A stretch of DNA of 64,000 nucleotides from Pleodorina starrii. Lineage: Eukaryota > Chlorophyta > Chlorophyceae > Chlamydomonadales > Volvocaceae. Below are positions 1 through 12,848 of this stretch, piece after piece. Under the pieces are notes generated by a model. The model had not been told where the DNA came from and searched no databases. It was given only the letters and a program-made list of their open reading frames with translations. The stretch is taken from positions 2,702,001 through 2,766,000 of the forward strand of contig BRXU01000014.1 of assembly GCA_030267565.1 (NCBI GenBank), read 5' to 3'. Positions within the stretch are counted from its first letter, which is position 1. Every line of letters begins with the position of its first letter. Position numbers and translations under genes: made by a program.

Positions 1-469
1 CGTGTTCGGGGCCTATCCGGGGAGGGGCCTTCCTCGGGGAGGGTGTCCTCGCAAGCATGAATGCCTTGCGGGGAAAGGGAATGTGACGGGGGCGGGTGCC
101 TCTGCGGTTGCTCACAAAAAGGGTTTGCGGTTCTGGGGTGGGGAGCGAGGGAGCAAGGTGTGCGGATGGTTGCACTGGTACTGGCGGGCTGGGAGGTGCA
201 TGGAGCAAAAGGATGGTCAGGGTGCGCGAGCCTTTTCTCGTCAGCGGCTTCCGCAAAGGAACGGATACAGCGAAGTTGTTAACGTCGTCTTAGATGTGCG
301 TGTTCTTCCGGGGGGCCCCGCAGGAGCTGATCCCGACTTTTACGCTGCTGCGCCATCTCGGCTTCCGCCCTCGCGTTTGTGGCTCGCTAACCCCCGGCCC
401 CCTTTCCTATCCCCCGCCCCCCCCTCCCGCGCGATGTTTTTTCCCTGTCATGGCGCGCCACCCCCTCAG
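1..469. other. Unresolved 5' side of the HPAT gene
   Basis: No exon here can be supported. The downstream glycosyltransferase has no signal anchor from 470 onward, so its real first exon probably lies here or before the window. One frame stays open from base 2 into the exon at 470, but its translation looks like intron or UTR. Confidence 0.4.
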
Positions 470-1231
470 ATGGCGGCAGCCCTGAAGAAGCAGCAGTCGG
501 ACACATCGGAGCGCGTTGCACCTGCCAAAGGGGACGTCTCTCAGCAGGTGGGCCCGGGACGGGAAGCTGGCGGGTTGAATGGGGGTTTGGCAGTCATTGC
601 GGGTTGGCGTAGGCGGGGCTGGGCAGGACGGCGACGAGGCTGATTGGCTGGCTGGGTGGTGGCGGGCCCCAGCTCCGCCACCCAACCCACGGCTGGCCGG
701 TGCTAGTGTGCCGCTTCTAATGGGCCATGACTGCACCCCGCGCCCGTCCTTTCGTTCACTTCCGGCAGATGGCGGCGGCTCTGAAGAAGCAGCAGTCGGA
801 CAATTCGGAGAGCGTCACGCAGGCGAGTAAGGCCGCCGAAACCGACAAGAAGGAGGCGCTGATGAAGGTGAGTTTGCATGCCGAGACGGGGGCACGGGGC
901 GTGTGTTCTCGGGGGTTGCGAGCGTGTACGTATATGTGAGCTTCGGCGGGTGGGATTGTGGAGTATGTGCGTGTGCGTGTGCCGGTTGGGCAGCTCTTCC
1001 CACCGACAGCGGAGGTCGGTGGAGGACTTTCCGCCGACAGTGGAGTGGGGGTGGCTACGCCGCATGGCCACGCCAGCACCGCACGACTCCTATCGGGGGG
1101 CCCCTCAATTGCACCTCGCATCATGCACCGCGATCGCCTTCACTGTAAGCCCTGGTGTTTCTGCTGTGCCGCCCCGCCCCGCAGGCGCAGCAGTCGGAGA
1201 CGTCGGAGCAAAAGGCGGTCGCCGGGGCGGA
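470..1231 (+). repeat. Tandemly duplicated small exons in HPAT
   Basis: Exon 470-547 begins MAAALKKQQSDTSE and exon 769-867 begins MAAALKKQQSDNSE. The two are near identical at the DNA level over about 44 bases. Exon 1185-1702 begins with a weaker copy (AQQSETSEQ). The first two exons are phase 0 at both ends, so either could be skipped without a frameshift. Confidence 0.75.
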
Positions 1232-4200
1232 CAGCGCCCGGGCAGAGCAGGCCAAGAGCGCCGTGGCGGGCGGCTCCGCTGCCGCTGCCGCGGCGGCTAG
1301 CGCCACCACCACCACCACCACCGCAGCCACTCCAGCGGCCACCACCACCGCAGCCATAAAGCCGGCGGCCACGACGACCAGCACGCCGGCCGCTACGGCG
1401 GGCGCTGCGACGGGCACCGGCGCCGCTGCCACCGCCACGACGACGGCGGCAGCTGGCACCACCAGCTCAACCACCACTACGGCCACGTCGGCTGCGGCGT
1501 CTGCGTCGCCACCGCCACCGGTGTCCTTGCCGTCGCCGCCGCCCCCGCAGCAGCAGCAGCAGGCGGGGGCCGTCAAGGGCGTCTTCCCTGACGCCAACAC
1601 CTGGCCCATCACGCCCGTCAAGGAGAAGATGCCCGGTAACACCATCCACACGCTTTTCACCAGCAACGGAAGCCCCTACCAGAACATCCAGGCGCGCATC
1701 ATGTGAGTGGGCGAGCGAGCGAGCGAGCGAGGCCGTCAGTGAGTCAGTGAGCGAGGCCCAGCGCCGGGGGCCAACGATGTTGCGGCCGCTATAGAGGATA
1801 GGAGGTTCAGCTGCCCCCATGCGATTAATGGTTGAACCCTGACTCGTGATAGTGGCTGGGGCGGGGCGTGCATTGAGCGGGAAAATCAGAGGGTTCAGCA
1901 TGAGGGTATGTCGCAGCGGCCTGAATCTCCATCGTCGGGGGAGGGCGGCGTTGACGGCAGTGGAAGCGCAGGGCCGGCGCGGCGCTTCGGAGGCTGCGTG
2001 TTTACGGCAGCAGGACGGGCCTCGCGCCCCGCGCCCAGGGCCCCATGGTTTCGCTGTTTCTCACCCCTCCCTCAAGTCTCGACCGCGGCCCCGGCCCAAA
2101 CGCCCCTGTCCCCGGCTCAACGCTCCGCTTGCCGCCATCTCTCGGCTTGCCCCCTGCTCGGCTTGTCTCTTGCTCCCGGGCCTCTTTCGTTTCTCGTCTG
2201 GCCCCTCAGGGTGGGCACCTACAACATCATCCGCAAGATGCCGGGCGGCGAACGTCTGGTGGCGCTCACCCGCATCCTGCACCGCACCACTCCGGATGAG
2301 GTCATGGACGAGGTGAGGGGGGAGGAAGGCGAGGAAAGAGTCTTCCCGGAAGACGCCGACCCGTAGGTCGGTGGTGGGTCAATGCACCCACCATCAATCG
2401 CCAAGATCTGTCGCCGCGCCTCGCTTTGCATGTCTGTACCTGTGCTTGCGACGTTGCGAGCTCGCTGCCGCCGCTTCACCACTCACCCCGCAATGCGCTC
2501 CCCTCCCCCGGCGCAGATCCCCACCTTCATCGCCCAGCCGCTGCAGCCCGAGTGCGACAAGTGGTGCTGGTTCCCCGTGGCGGACCGGGCCAACGCGATG
2601 CAGCAGTGGATCAACGCCGCGGAGAAGGACCCCTCCCTCATCAAGGTGCGGCGCTGAAGCGGGAAAGGGCGGGGCAAACGGGCAATAGCTGACGCTGAAA
2701 TAGGGAGGGGCCGCCTGGCCGGCGGGGTGGGGGGCGTCTGGCCTCGTCTTGTGCTGCCATCTCGCTGCTTGGACGTCTTGGACTGTCCCCACAGTCCTCG
2801 GCCCCGACCGGCATCACCCCCGCCCCTTTCCACTCCCCTACGTCCTCTGCCCCCTGCCCCTTTCTCGTTCCCCCTTCCTGTTCTGTCCGTCTTCTTCGCC
2901 TTGGCCGCACCGCAGGCGCCCTGGCTGCTGCTGCTGGAGACGGACTACGTGTGGATGAAGCCGCTGCCCGACCCGGGGGACGCCTACGATCGCTCCGTGC
3001 CCGGCTGGTCGTTCGGCTTTGACTACATTGCGCCCAGCATCCCCAGTGAGACCGCCGGGCCGCAGCGCCGAAAGAAGGGGCAGGGTAGGGACTAGGGTCG
3101 TAGGGAGGCAGTGATGGCACTGATGGGGAGAGAGAGAGGCGACAGCGCCATGCGCAACCGGGCAAGCGGAAAGGCCCCCGCGCCGTCGGCCGGCTGGTGG
3201 TTGCGTCACCGGCGCGGCTGCAGCGCTAAAGGGCCGGCCACGCGGCCAGGCTTGAACTCGCCGCTGCGCTCTCGCACACCGGCGCATGTCGACCGGTCAC
3301 CGCCGTGCGGATGTCCGTGTCGGTGTCCGTGCCCGGTGGTCCTCCCCCCCCCTGCCATGCGCGGCAACCTCGGGGGGGGGCATGCTGCGGCGATATGGGA
3401 GCCGCCCTAACCTGACCGGACCGGACCCGCTTGTTGCAGCCGTGTGGGACATGGACGTGGACGTGGCTCCTTCACACGTTCGATACTGCTTGTGGCTTCT
3501 ACCGTTGCTGACAACTGCCGCTGCTGCCGCCGATTCGCAATCGCGCTCGCACCCCCCCCCCCCGCAGTCATCGTGCAGCTGTTGAAGGAGCGCTGCCCCG
3601 ACTGCGACCCCAAGACCGTGCCCAACTCGGGGCCGGCGCCCGTGCTGGCGCGCTTCTCTGACTTCAAGGTGCGTGCTGTGGCGGCAGGGGAAGAGTACCG
3701 TACCGGTAATGTGAAGCCGCCAACCCAACCCCACCCGTCGCGCCGTCGGTCCCCTTGGGGGTCCCGCTGCAGGCCGCCACGCCCATCTGGGAGGAGCTGA
3801 GCAAGTGGATTGAGACGCACGAGGACGCGAAGAAGCTGCTGGGTGCGTGGTGGGCATGGACGGGCAGTTGGGATTGAGGCGTTGTTGGGTCGGGGAGACA
3901 CGGGTCGGGGAGGCTGGCGCTCGAGGCCAATGGCGGGCGCTCTGGGGAGAGGGGAGCCGCAGTGCGTTGGCTTTGCGGGGGATGAGGCTTGCGCCGGGAG
4001 GCTTGCGGCGCTGCCGGCGTTTTGGAAAGCGCGCCGCCGCCGCGGTGCGGACATGCGCCCGCATGGACCCACGGGTCGCTTGCTCCTCTGCCCTGCCCTC
4101 CTTCACAGGCTGGGTCCGCGAGATGTACGCGTGGGACATCGGCGTTGCGGCCAACAAGCTCAACATCAAGAACCTGGGACCGCCGGCCTCGCCGCTCATC

Positions 4201-5419
4201 AGCCAGCCGCCTCACGACCGCCAGCTGGGCAACGCATCCATGTACCACTACACCTGGGGAACCATATACAAGGTGCGGTCGGTGGGCTGCCGGCTGACGG
4301 TTCTACTCTCAGCCGTTGGCCCACTCAGGCGTGCCTGCGGCTCTCGCTTCACTGCTTGCATCATACGATACTCTTAACCATAGCCATGCGATCGTGTCTC
4401 CGCAGAAGCCCGGCGTTGAGAAGGAGATCTGGATGTTTGACAAGCGGACCTACACGGCGTACGAGCACCAGCTCAAGGTGGGGACTCAAGCCCTGGCCGG
4501 CGCTGGGGATGCGTAGGCGGGCAGGGGCTGGGGCGGGAGGGCCCCCCAGAGAGGCGCAGGCGAGGCAGGCGGGTGTGCTGGCTGCCGGTGGCCGCGTTGG
4601 CGGCATGGCAAGAGGGGCCCGTGAAGAGGTGGTTTCCGTAGCCCTGCAGACGGGGTGTGTGTCTGTGTGGCGCGGTCGTTCGCGGCACCGCAACACCGGG
4701 CTGCGGCGCCGCGCCGCGGCGGCCTCGCGTAACACGCTCCCCTTCCCTTAACTGACCTGCGGTCCACCCCGCTCCTGTCCGCCCCTATCCCCCAGCTGCC
4801 GGCCATCCCGATGCCGCCCGCCTGGACGGACGACATCACCCTGCAGGTACGTGCGTGTGTGTGCGTGTGTGCGTACGGTCATGCGTACTTGAGTGCGGGT
4901 GTGCGTGCGTTTGTGCCTGTGTGTACGCGCATGTGCGTCTGTGCGGGGATGTATTGAGCATGCACGTCTGTGCGCTTGCGCGCATGGCAAGGTGCATGCC
5001 AGCGCGCGTTCAGGCAGGGCATGTGTGCGTCCTGTCCTGCGTGAAGGCGCGTCGGAATGTCACGTCCAGGAGGGTGCGCGCGCAGTTGAGTTCGTGGCTC
5101 TTGGACGAGGCTTGTCCCGTCTGTTCATATGAGCCCTCCGTTGTAACAACGCACCTGCCCATACACGCACGACAATGCGCTCTGTTCTCCTGGTCGGCTT
5201 TTGCCCTCTGCCTTTGAGGTTTTTCATCTTGTTTTGCGGTGAGGAGTCTGTAATCGCCCCCCCTGGACCCCACTTGTCCCGTAACAACAGGACGGCCTGA
5301 AGGTGACCCAGGAGCTGCACGACACGGTGGTCAGCATGCTCGCCCGCATGAACGAGGCCATTGCGCAGCTGCCCGACCTCACGGACAAGGTCAACAAGCA
5401 GAAGCAGAAGCAGCAGTAG
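470..5419 (+). CDS. HPAT: Hydroxyproline O-arabinosyltransferase (GT95), 5' end unresolved
   Basis: HPATs add the first arabinose to hydroxyproline in extensin-like wall glycoproteins, in the Golgi. I read twelve exons: 470-547, 769-867, 1185-1702, 2210-2312, 2517-2645, 2916-3045, 3568-3668, 3773-3842, 4109-4272, 4406-4477, 4796-4846 and 5291-5419. They join in phase to 547 codons plus TAG. Family landmarks in order are HTLFTSNGSPYQN, ALTRILHRTTPDE, LQPECDKWC, LLLETDYVWMKPLP (acidic motif), WVREMYAWDI, MYHYTWG and a C-terminal helix rich in Lys and Gln. These match plant HPATs closely. The N-terminal 230 residues are low-complexity Ala/Thr. No transmembrane anchor is visible, so an upstream exon is expected. 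The first three exons share a repeated KQQSD(T/N)SE segment. Family assignment is secure; the start is not. Confidence 0.92.
4850..5035 (+). repeat. GT-rich intron tract
   Basis: A run of TG, TGCG and TGTGCG units fills the start of the last HPAT intron, directly after the donor at 4847. It has no coding signal. Confidence 0.7.
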
Positions 5420-7892
5420 GAGTCGGCCACGAAGGCCACCTGAGGTTATCGGACCAGTAGTCGGGGATGCAGCAAGGCAGGCACGCAAGGGGGCAGAGTG
5501 TTCGGCGGGCGTGAAGCCCTTAGGCCGTCCGGGGGAGAGGAGGCAGAGGCGCTCCGATGGCGGAGACGCCGTTCCTGAGTGATTGCTTCCTTTCCAGTAG
5601 GGATGTAGAAAAGGGCCGAGCCCATGAAAGTTCTGGTCAGCACGGGTCGGGTGGCGGCCTTAGGAGGTGCGCTGCTGCCGCAGTTTCCCGTAGTGGAGTG
5701 GATGCGGACGACCCGGCGGGGGCAGTTGAGCTGACAGGTCGACGGTCCAGGGTGGTTGGTCGAGGGGAGGGGGGCACGGGACGGCGAGCCGTGCGGCGGC
5801 GGCGGCGGCAGGGTAGCGGACCGCAACAGAAGCCCGGCTAGCGCTTGCGGCCGAGCTGTTCCGACCGAGGCGCGACGGTGTGATCGCCATGCGTTGTGCT
5901 GCGCGTAGCGAGGCATCGGGCAGCTCAACAGAGGCAAGGCCTTCAACCTGGGCCTTGGGGAGGGTGAGGCGTGCTCATGCGAGCTTTGCCGTGTTCCTTG
6001 GCCTCTGGCACATTAGCATAGATGACGTATAAGACGTGATCCTGCTCGGCTATTGCGAGCAACAGCCGAAGGCTGCGGGCTTGCCGGATGCGTGCGTGAA
6101 TTAGCGTGTCGTCGTTGTTGCGGGGCGTACCAGGGGGGGTCCGGGACAGCAGTGCTGTCACGGACGTGAGAACTGGGTATCTCTCGGACCGCGTGATCAC
6201 TCGGGGCTTCTTGCGCACGTGAGCTGGTGCAGTGGGGGAGGTACGTACGGTATTATGGCAGTGTGTTGGAGAGGCACGCGTGTCTACATCAACCGAATTG
6301 CCGCTCCATGGCGCGGCGGCTCCTGGTGATCCGAGGGCCGGCGCGAAGCCCTTGGGGAGTCACATGGGGAAACCAATGCGGATTTGGTAGGGGCCACTGG
6401 AAGGTGTTCCATCCAGAGACTGACTCGGTGCAATGTCAACTCGCTCCCCCCTCAGCACAGGCTGTACATGTGAATGCGCTTACTCGAAGTGGCGAAGCGG
6501 AGGTGTGGGCGCTCGGGCCTCCCGGGGATGCCGCACAGTACTCCACAGACGACGGTGGGGGCAACTTTGTTACAGTGCGTTCGTGCAGGTCAGGTCAAGT
6601 CAAGTGCTCAGGTCAGGTGAGGTGAGGTCAGGTCATGTGCTCAGGTCAGGTCAGGTGCTCAGGTCAGGTCAGGTGAGGTCAGGTCATGTGCTCAGGTCAG
6701 GTCAGGTGCTCAGGTCATGTGCGGTCAGGCCAAGTGCTCAGGTCAGGTCATGTGCTCAGGTCAGGTCATGTGCTCAGGTCAGGTCAGGTCATGTGCTCAG
6801 GTCAGGTGAGGTCAGGTCAGGTCAGGTGCTCAGGTCAGGTGCGGTCAGGTGAGGCGAGGTGAGGCCAGGCCAGGTCAGGTCACCTGCCAAACCCCGCCTC
6901 ATGTCCGGCCGCCAGTCTCACCACGGTTTCCCTCCTCAACGCTAACACTCGCCCTCTCATCCCCAAGCACTCGCGGAGCCTGGCGTGTTTAGCACAACTT
7001 TTTGGGAAGCAAAACGTCGACTCGTTGCGCCGCGGTACGCCGTGCAACGTATGCGCGGTGCCGTACTCCTGGCTGTCTCGTGTCCGTGGCTCTTATGCGA
7101 GCAACCTGCCCGAACTCCCCCCTTGCCACCGTACTTGTATACTCGGCAAAAGGCAAGTCCTTCTGCCCGGAAGGACCCTAGAACCTTAAAACCCTCCCAC
7201 CCGTAATCAGTATTCGGCGTCCGGCGAGGATGCCCGAGGTTCTGCTAGGTTGGGGGTAGCATGCGCCATTTCGGGCCGGCCGCAAGGCTGAGGCATAGGG
7301 ATGCAGGGTCGGCTGTGCTAAAGCGGCTTATCGTGTGCACCCTTCTGGGCCGCGCCGGGCGCCATTGCGGGCCGGCCGCGGGTCTGGGGCCCCGCACAGG
7401 CCACAAGCGATACTTCGTGGCAAGTGGGTCTATCTACAGCTTTCTTCTGCCCAATTGTGCAGCGGTCCTGTGTGTTCGTCGCCGCGGTTATGTCGCCTCG
7501 TTCATTCTGCTTCTCCTGCACTGCGCCTGCGACCTGACCTCCCGCCAGCCAGCAGCCAACCGGCCGTCACCCTGCATCCTGCTTGCACAAGCCCGGTGTC
7601 GTATGCCTCCGCGCACCACACACCCCGCACCTCCTGCTCATCCTCCTCTCGCTCTCGCTCGTGCCCCCCTCCCGCCGCCTCCGCACGTGCCCACCTGCCG
7701 CGGCTGCCCCACTAACCACACCCTCCCTGCGCCCGCCCCACTCCTTCACGGACACAACACCACCCCCTGGTAGCACAACCCGCTGCAGTGTACGGCACAC
7801 CGGCTCCGAACCCCCTCCGAGGCAACAACCCCAACCCTGACCACCGCCCCATCCCCCTTCCACGCCGCCATCCTTCCTCTCCCCTTTCCTCC
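5420..7892. other. Intergenic region between convergent HPAT and OEP80
   Basis: This should hold the 3' UTRs of the two converging genes. I found no TGTAA close to either stop. The nearest minus-strand TGTAA lies at 6570-6574, about 1.3 kb past the OEP80 stop. A minus-strand reading frame at 5943-6218 has no recognisable features. The only clear structure is the AGGTC repeat at 6586-6882. Confidence 0.6.
6586..6882 (+). repeat. AGGTCAGGTC / ATGTGCTC tandem repeat
   Basis: About 300 bp of degenerate tandem units built from AGGTC, interrupted at irregular spacing by ATGTGCTC or GTGCTC. The related reverse-complement motif CCTGACCT recurs at about 47325-47403. Confidence 0.9.
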
Positions 7893-10800
7893 TCACCCGT
7901 AGCCCAGCCCCACGTGGAAGCGCCCCTCCCGCCGCGCATTCCACGCGTACTCCAGCCGCACCGGCCCCACCGGCGACTCCACCCGCACGCCCCCACCGAA
8001 GCCGTAGCCGCTGCCCGGCTTGCCGCGCACCCCCGCCGGGTCGCCGATGACTGCCGGGCCGCTGCCCAGGTCGGTCCCCACATCCAGAAACGCAGTGGCT
8101 GCCAACTGCTTGACGGGCAGCGGCGCGCGCAGCTCCGCGCTGGCTTCCACCGAGTGGCGGCCCGAGCCCACGCCGCCCTCTGTGGGGAGCGTGCGTCGGG
8201 GAGCGTGCGTCAGCGTCAGCGGCACCGGCAGAGCGCGCACGCGCGCGTCGTGGGGTGAAGAAGCAAGTGCCTTACCGCTCCGCTGCGGTATTATTTCTTA
8301 CCGCGTGATGACGACGAGCATCTGTGTATATGCCCTATGCTCTTATCATTAAAATGCGTTGTGTGCCCCAAGGGTTGATTGGAGAGGGAGGTTGCTGATG
8401 GGTGTTGCTGTGCATCATCGTACATACGAGACATGAACGTGAAACCCTGTAGAGGCGGCTGTCGCTGCCACGGCGGCAGAGAGGCTGTCGGGTTCAAGCT
8501 AGTAAGTTACCAGCGCTCGCGACTGCACGTGTGCAACCCCCCACGCCGCCCGGCGACGCACCTGCGTAGCCTCGGACCGAGTTGGTGCCGCCGATCGGGA
8601 AGGACTCGTACGGCGGCAGGTCTCCGAGTACGGCACCAGCCCGGCCACGGAGGTACAGCCCCAGGTAGGGCCCTATCCGTACCGCCTTGTCCAACCTCGC
8701 CTGCGGGAAAGAAGGGGCGCAAGAGAGACCGTGAGAGAGAGAGACACGAGGCGGCACGCTTCAGTGAGATTCGCGGTGGCTGGTGCCTCGGTGAAAGTTT
8801 GCGCGCCGGTGCGTGAGGTGTGCCAGAACCCGACGGGATAGGCGATAGGTTGGCAAAAATGACACTTTGCCACCGTTGCCCACGGCGGCGACCGGGTGGG
8901 GCAACGGTGGCCCACATCGTTTGCCAGCAGCTGGCTGGACCCCGCCGAAGTTACGCAGCGCTGGCGATTGCCCGCCCACCCACCCACCCCCTCATTACCT
9001 TCATCCGCGTGTAGTGCAGCCACTCGCGCCGCAGCGGCAGCGCCTGCTCCAGTCCCAGCACGGCGTGCGTGTCCACGTCCCGCGGGTCGCTGGAGAGGAG
9101 AGACAGCAGGGCAATGGAACACAGCCGGGAGGGTACCACGCAGCGATGGGACGGAGGCAGCAGGCAACGCGACACGCCCGGGGCAGGGCGCCCCGACTGG
9201 CTGGTCGCATTGAGGGAGGCAGAGCCGGGTCCCTTTCGGGTTACCGTACTTTCGAGTCTTCCCTTCCGGTGTACAACAACTAGATGAGGGGATACGGCAG
9301 CATGCGGGTACTGCGAGGTGCACCGCAGTAACGGCCCACAGTGACATAGACTTCCAAACACAAGGTCGAGTTTGCGGCAACAATACAGTACACGGCACTG
9401 CAACACACACACACACACACGCACACGCACATAAACACACCTGTAGGTTGCGGTCGCCGCCGCGAGGAGCGCCGTGTCGTTGTTGTCGGCCGAAAAGGTG
9501 ATGGGCGCGTGGTACATGTCGTGCGTGATGGGCACGCCGCGCTCGTCCATGCAGCGAGTGCGCTGGCAAGAGGCGGCCAGGGAGCCGGACCACCTGCAGG
9601 GACACGAGCACACGGCCGACCCGCGGGTCAGACAGCGCCACAGGCCGAGATGTGGACAGGGAGGGGGGGGAGCGGGGTGGCTCTGGATCGGTCCAATGCA
9701 GGGTGGTCCACAGGGTTACCCGGGTAGCAACACACCCACGCCAATCCGAGAATGCTCGGCCGCCGTTCCGAGCGCGCGCGCTCACCGCTCCGAGATGGGT
9801 CGCTGCCACTCCACCCCGCCCTGCAGCCGCCCCAGCAGCACACCGCCGCCCGCTGCGCCGCCGTCGTCGCCGTCGGCCTCTGCCTTGCCGTGGATCGTGT
9901 TTCCTACGCGGCCGACCGCCCATCCACAGCACACAAGGGAGGCATCGGGAGGCACCGGGAGGCCGCTCTGAACAGCGCTGGGGAGGCCGTGTTGGGTCGA
10001 CAACCCGGTGGCCTTGTCCCCGTCAGACGTGGCGACGGAAGGAAAGCTCTACTTGTACTCCAGGTACTCCATGTCGCGGTCCCGCCCACGCACCTGATGT
10101 CCGGTTGTTCATTATGGTGATGGTGCGGGAGGTGCGGTGCGGGTCGCTGTTGACCCACGGGTCGGTGTGCTGGATGCGGAATAGCTTATCCACCTGCGCC
10201 GGGGCAGAGGACCCACAGCCACGCACCACGAACCATTAGCGGAGGCGCCCCCAGGCAGAGACGCGCCGACGAGACGGGACGGGACGGCAGCACGAGACGG
10301 CGATTGAGGGGAATGCGTCTCAGTTACGGAGGCGGGAGGGCGGGCGGGTGGAACATCAGTAGCAACAACAGCAGCAGCAACAGCAGCAGCAGCAACAACA
10401 GCAAAGTAGCAACAGCAGCAGTAGCAACAACAGAAGCAGTAGCAACAACAGCCGTAGCAACAGCAGCAGTAGCAACAACAGCAGCAGCAGCAACAACAGC
10501 CGTAGCAACAACAGCAAAGTAGCAACAGCGACACGCCCCACGCCCCACCTGGCCGATCTCCGCGCTGACGCTGAGTCGCTGGTTGAGTCCAAACAAGTTG
10601 CGCTCGTTGTAGGAGAAGGAGCCGATGAGGCCCGGCCAGGCCCCCTCACCGGAAGCCGCGGCACTGAGGCCACCCCCCGCGGACAGGCCGCCCGTCTTGC
10701 GCTCCAACAGATCCAGAACCAAGTCCACCTGAGGGGTGGGGTGGCCGTGGCGGGGGTGGCCGTGGCGGGGGTGGCCGTGGCGGGGGTGGCCGTGGCGGGG

Positions 10801-12730
10801 GTGGCCGTGGCAGGGGTGGGGTGGCAGGGGTGGGGTGGCAGGGGTGGCCGTGGCGAGGGGTCAAATGGCAGGAGGAAAGGGAGGAGACCGAGGAGGAAAA
10901 GGTAGTTGGAGACCGGGAAGGAGGAGCAGGGAGGAGGAGGGAGGGGAGGAGGAGGAGCAGGGAGGAGGAGGGAGGGGCGGAGGAGGGAGGGGCGGAGGAG
11001 GGAGGGGCGGAGGAGGGAGGGGAGGAGGAGGGAGGGGCGGAGGAGGGAGGGGAGGAGGAGGGAAGGGCGGAGGAGGGAGGGAGATGCAGGAGAAGGCCGA
11101 GGAGGACAACAAGATAGCGACAGGAGAAGGAGAAGAACACGGACAAGGCGGCGGACCGCGGCAAACCGGGCCCCTTCCCTTCCCCTTCCCCCATACCTTG
11201 GGCGCCGCCTCCGTCGAGTCCTCCGCCTCCCTCGTGGATACGTTGACGTCCTCAAACAGCCCCGTCGAGTAGACCGCGTTGATGTCCCGCCGCACCGCCC
11301 GCAGGTTGTACACGGCGCCCGGCTGCGTGGTGAGGTGGCGGCGCACCACGTGGGGCCGTGTGCGCGGTTGGCCCTCGCGCGGCTGGCCGGTGGCTGGGTC
11401 CAGGAAGCGCAGCGTGACGCTGCCCACCACCGCCTCAGCGCACTGCAGCTGCAGCTGGCCGTCCTCAAAGGTGTAGTCGGAGACCTGCGGAGGGAGTGGA
11501 GGCAGTGCGGTGAGGGAGAGGGAGAGAATGAAAACGAAATGATACCGCAGCGGAGGGACCGAGAACGGCGACCGAGCACGAGCACCCAGGAGGGAGAGGA
11601 CGACGAAAATGATACCGCAGCGGAGGAGCGTTGGTGGGGGAGGGAGTGAGGGATCGCGGTGAGTGATACGGTAAGAACAACCACCATGCCCACCCACCCA
11701 CCATGCCCACCCACCATGCCTACCCACCCACCCACCCACCATGCCCATGATGCCTCTGTCGTGGTACCAGCCATCCAGCGAGGCGATGGCCTTCTGCAGC
11801 GATCCGAGGTTGAGCGTGCGACCGGGCATGCCCTGCAGGGGGTGGGAGGACGTGTTGGGGGCGACCAGGGCGGGAACAAGAGATGGGGCTTGGTTTCGGG
11901 GCCAAGAGAGCGGCCCGGCACAGCACAGCACAGCGCAGCCTGTCCCGGACCAAAGCTGCATGCGAAGGCAGCGGCACGCAACCCCTCCAAAGCACGCCCC
12001 GCACAGTACGCCCCGTAAACGAGCTCATCGCCAAGCATCCAACAACCATGCACCAACCACCGACCAAGCACCAGCCAACCCATGCCTGTGCTTCAACGCA
12101 TGCGGCCCAATGTGTCCCAGTGCTGTGTCCCAGTGCCAACCCCGCTATCCTTCTTTTAACACGGGAGTCACCCCGTTCGTCGCCGGGCCCCCAAAGGAAC
12201 CAACCCGGGGTCACCCCAAAGCACCCCACCCACCTCAAACGCCCGCTGTACGACGCAGGAGGGCAGCAGGCTGGCGCCCACTGCGGACAGAGAGCGGACC
12301 TCCTCGTTTGGGCGGACCTGCACTCGCACGTGTGTGTGGGTATGTGGGTATGTGGGTGTGTATGTGGGTATGTGTGTCTCTCGAGGGTTTTAGGGCTTTC
12401 AAGAGTGCCGACGAGTTGAAGGGGGTCGGTCAACGGGTGTACTGCGCCGGACATACCACGTCACCGAGAGCCGTGCAAGTGCATGTGGGTTTGGAAACGG
12501 CAGGGACGACGTGAACCGCCAAAACGACCAACCAACGACTCCAACGACCAGGGCCCCGTGCACCTCTCACCTTGATTCGCAGCTTGACGCCGTCGCGAGT
12601 GTCCTCCGCGTCCGGGGACACCTCGCAGAACCAGCCGGTGGCAAAAACCCGTCGTACATCGGCCTGATCATCATGCCGGAAACGCAAAGAGCGGAGGAGG
12701 GTTGGACGGGCCCCGGTGGCGCCTCACGTG

Positions 12731-12808
<78 letters not shown>

Positions 12809-12816
12809 GAGAGTGA

Positions 12817-12848
<32 letters not shown>

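Noticed and set aside
2..643. 213-codon plus-strand frame at the window start
   Set aside because: Only the part from 470 looks coding, and it ends at a splice donor at 548; the rest is probably intron or UTR.
10356..12083. A 575-codon minus-strand frame
   Set aside because: It crosses several OEP80 introns and is made of repeat translation; the true OEP80 exons use other frames in part.
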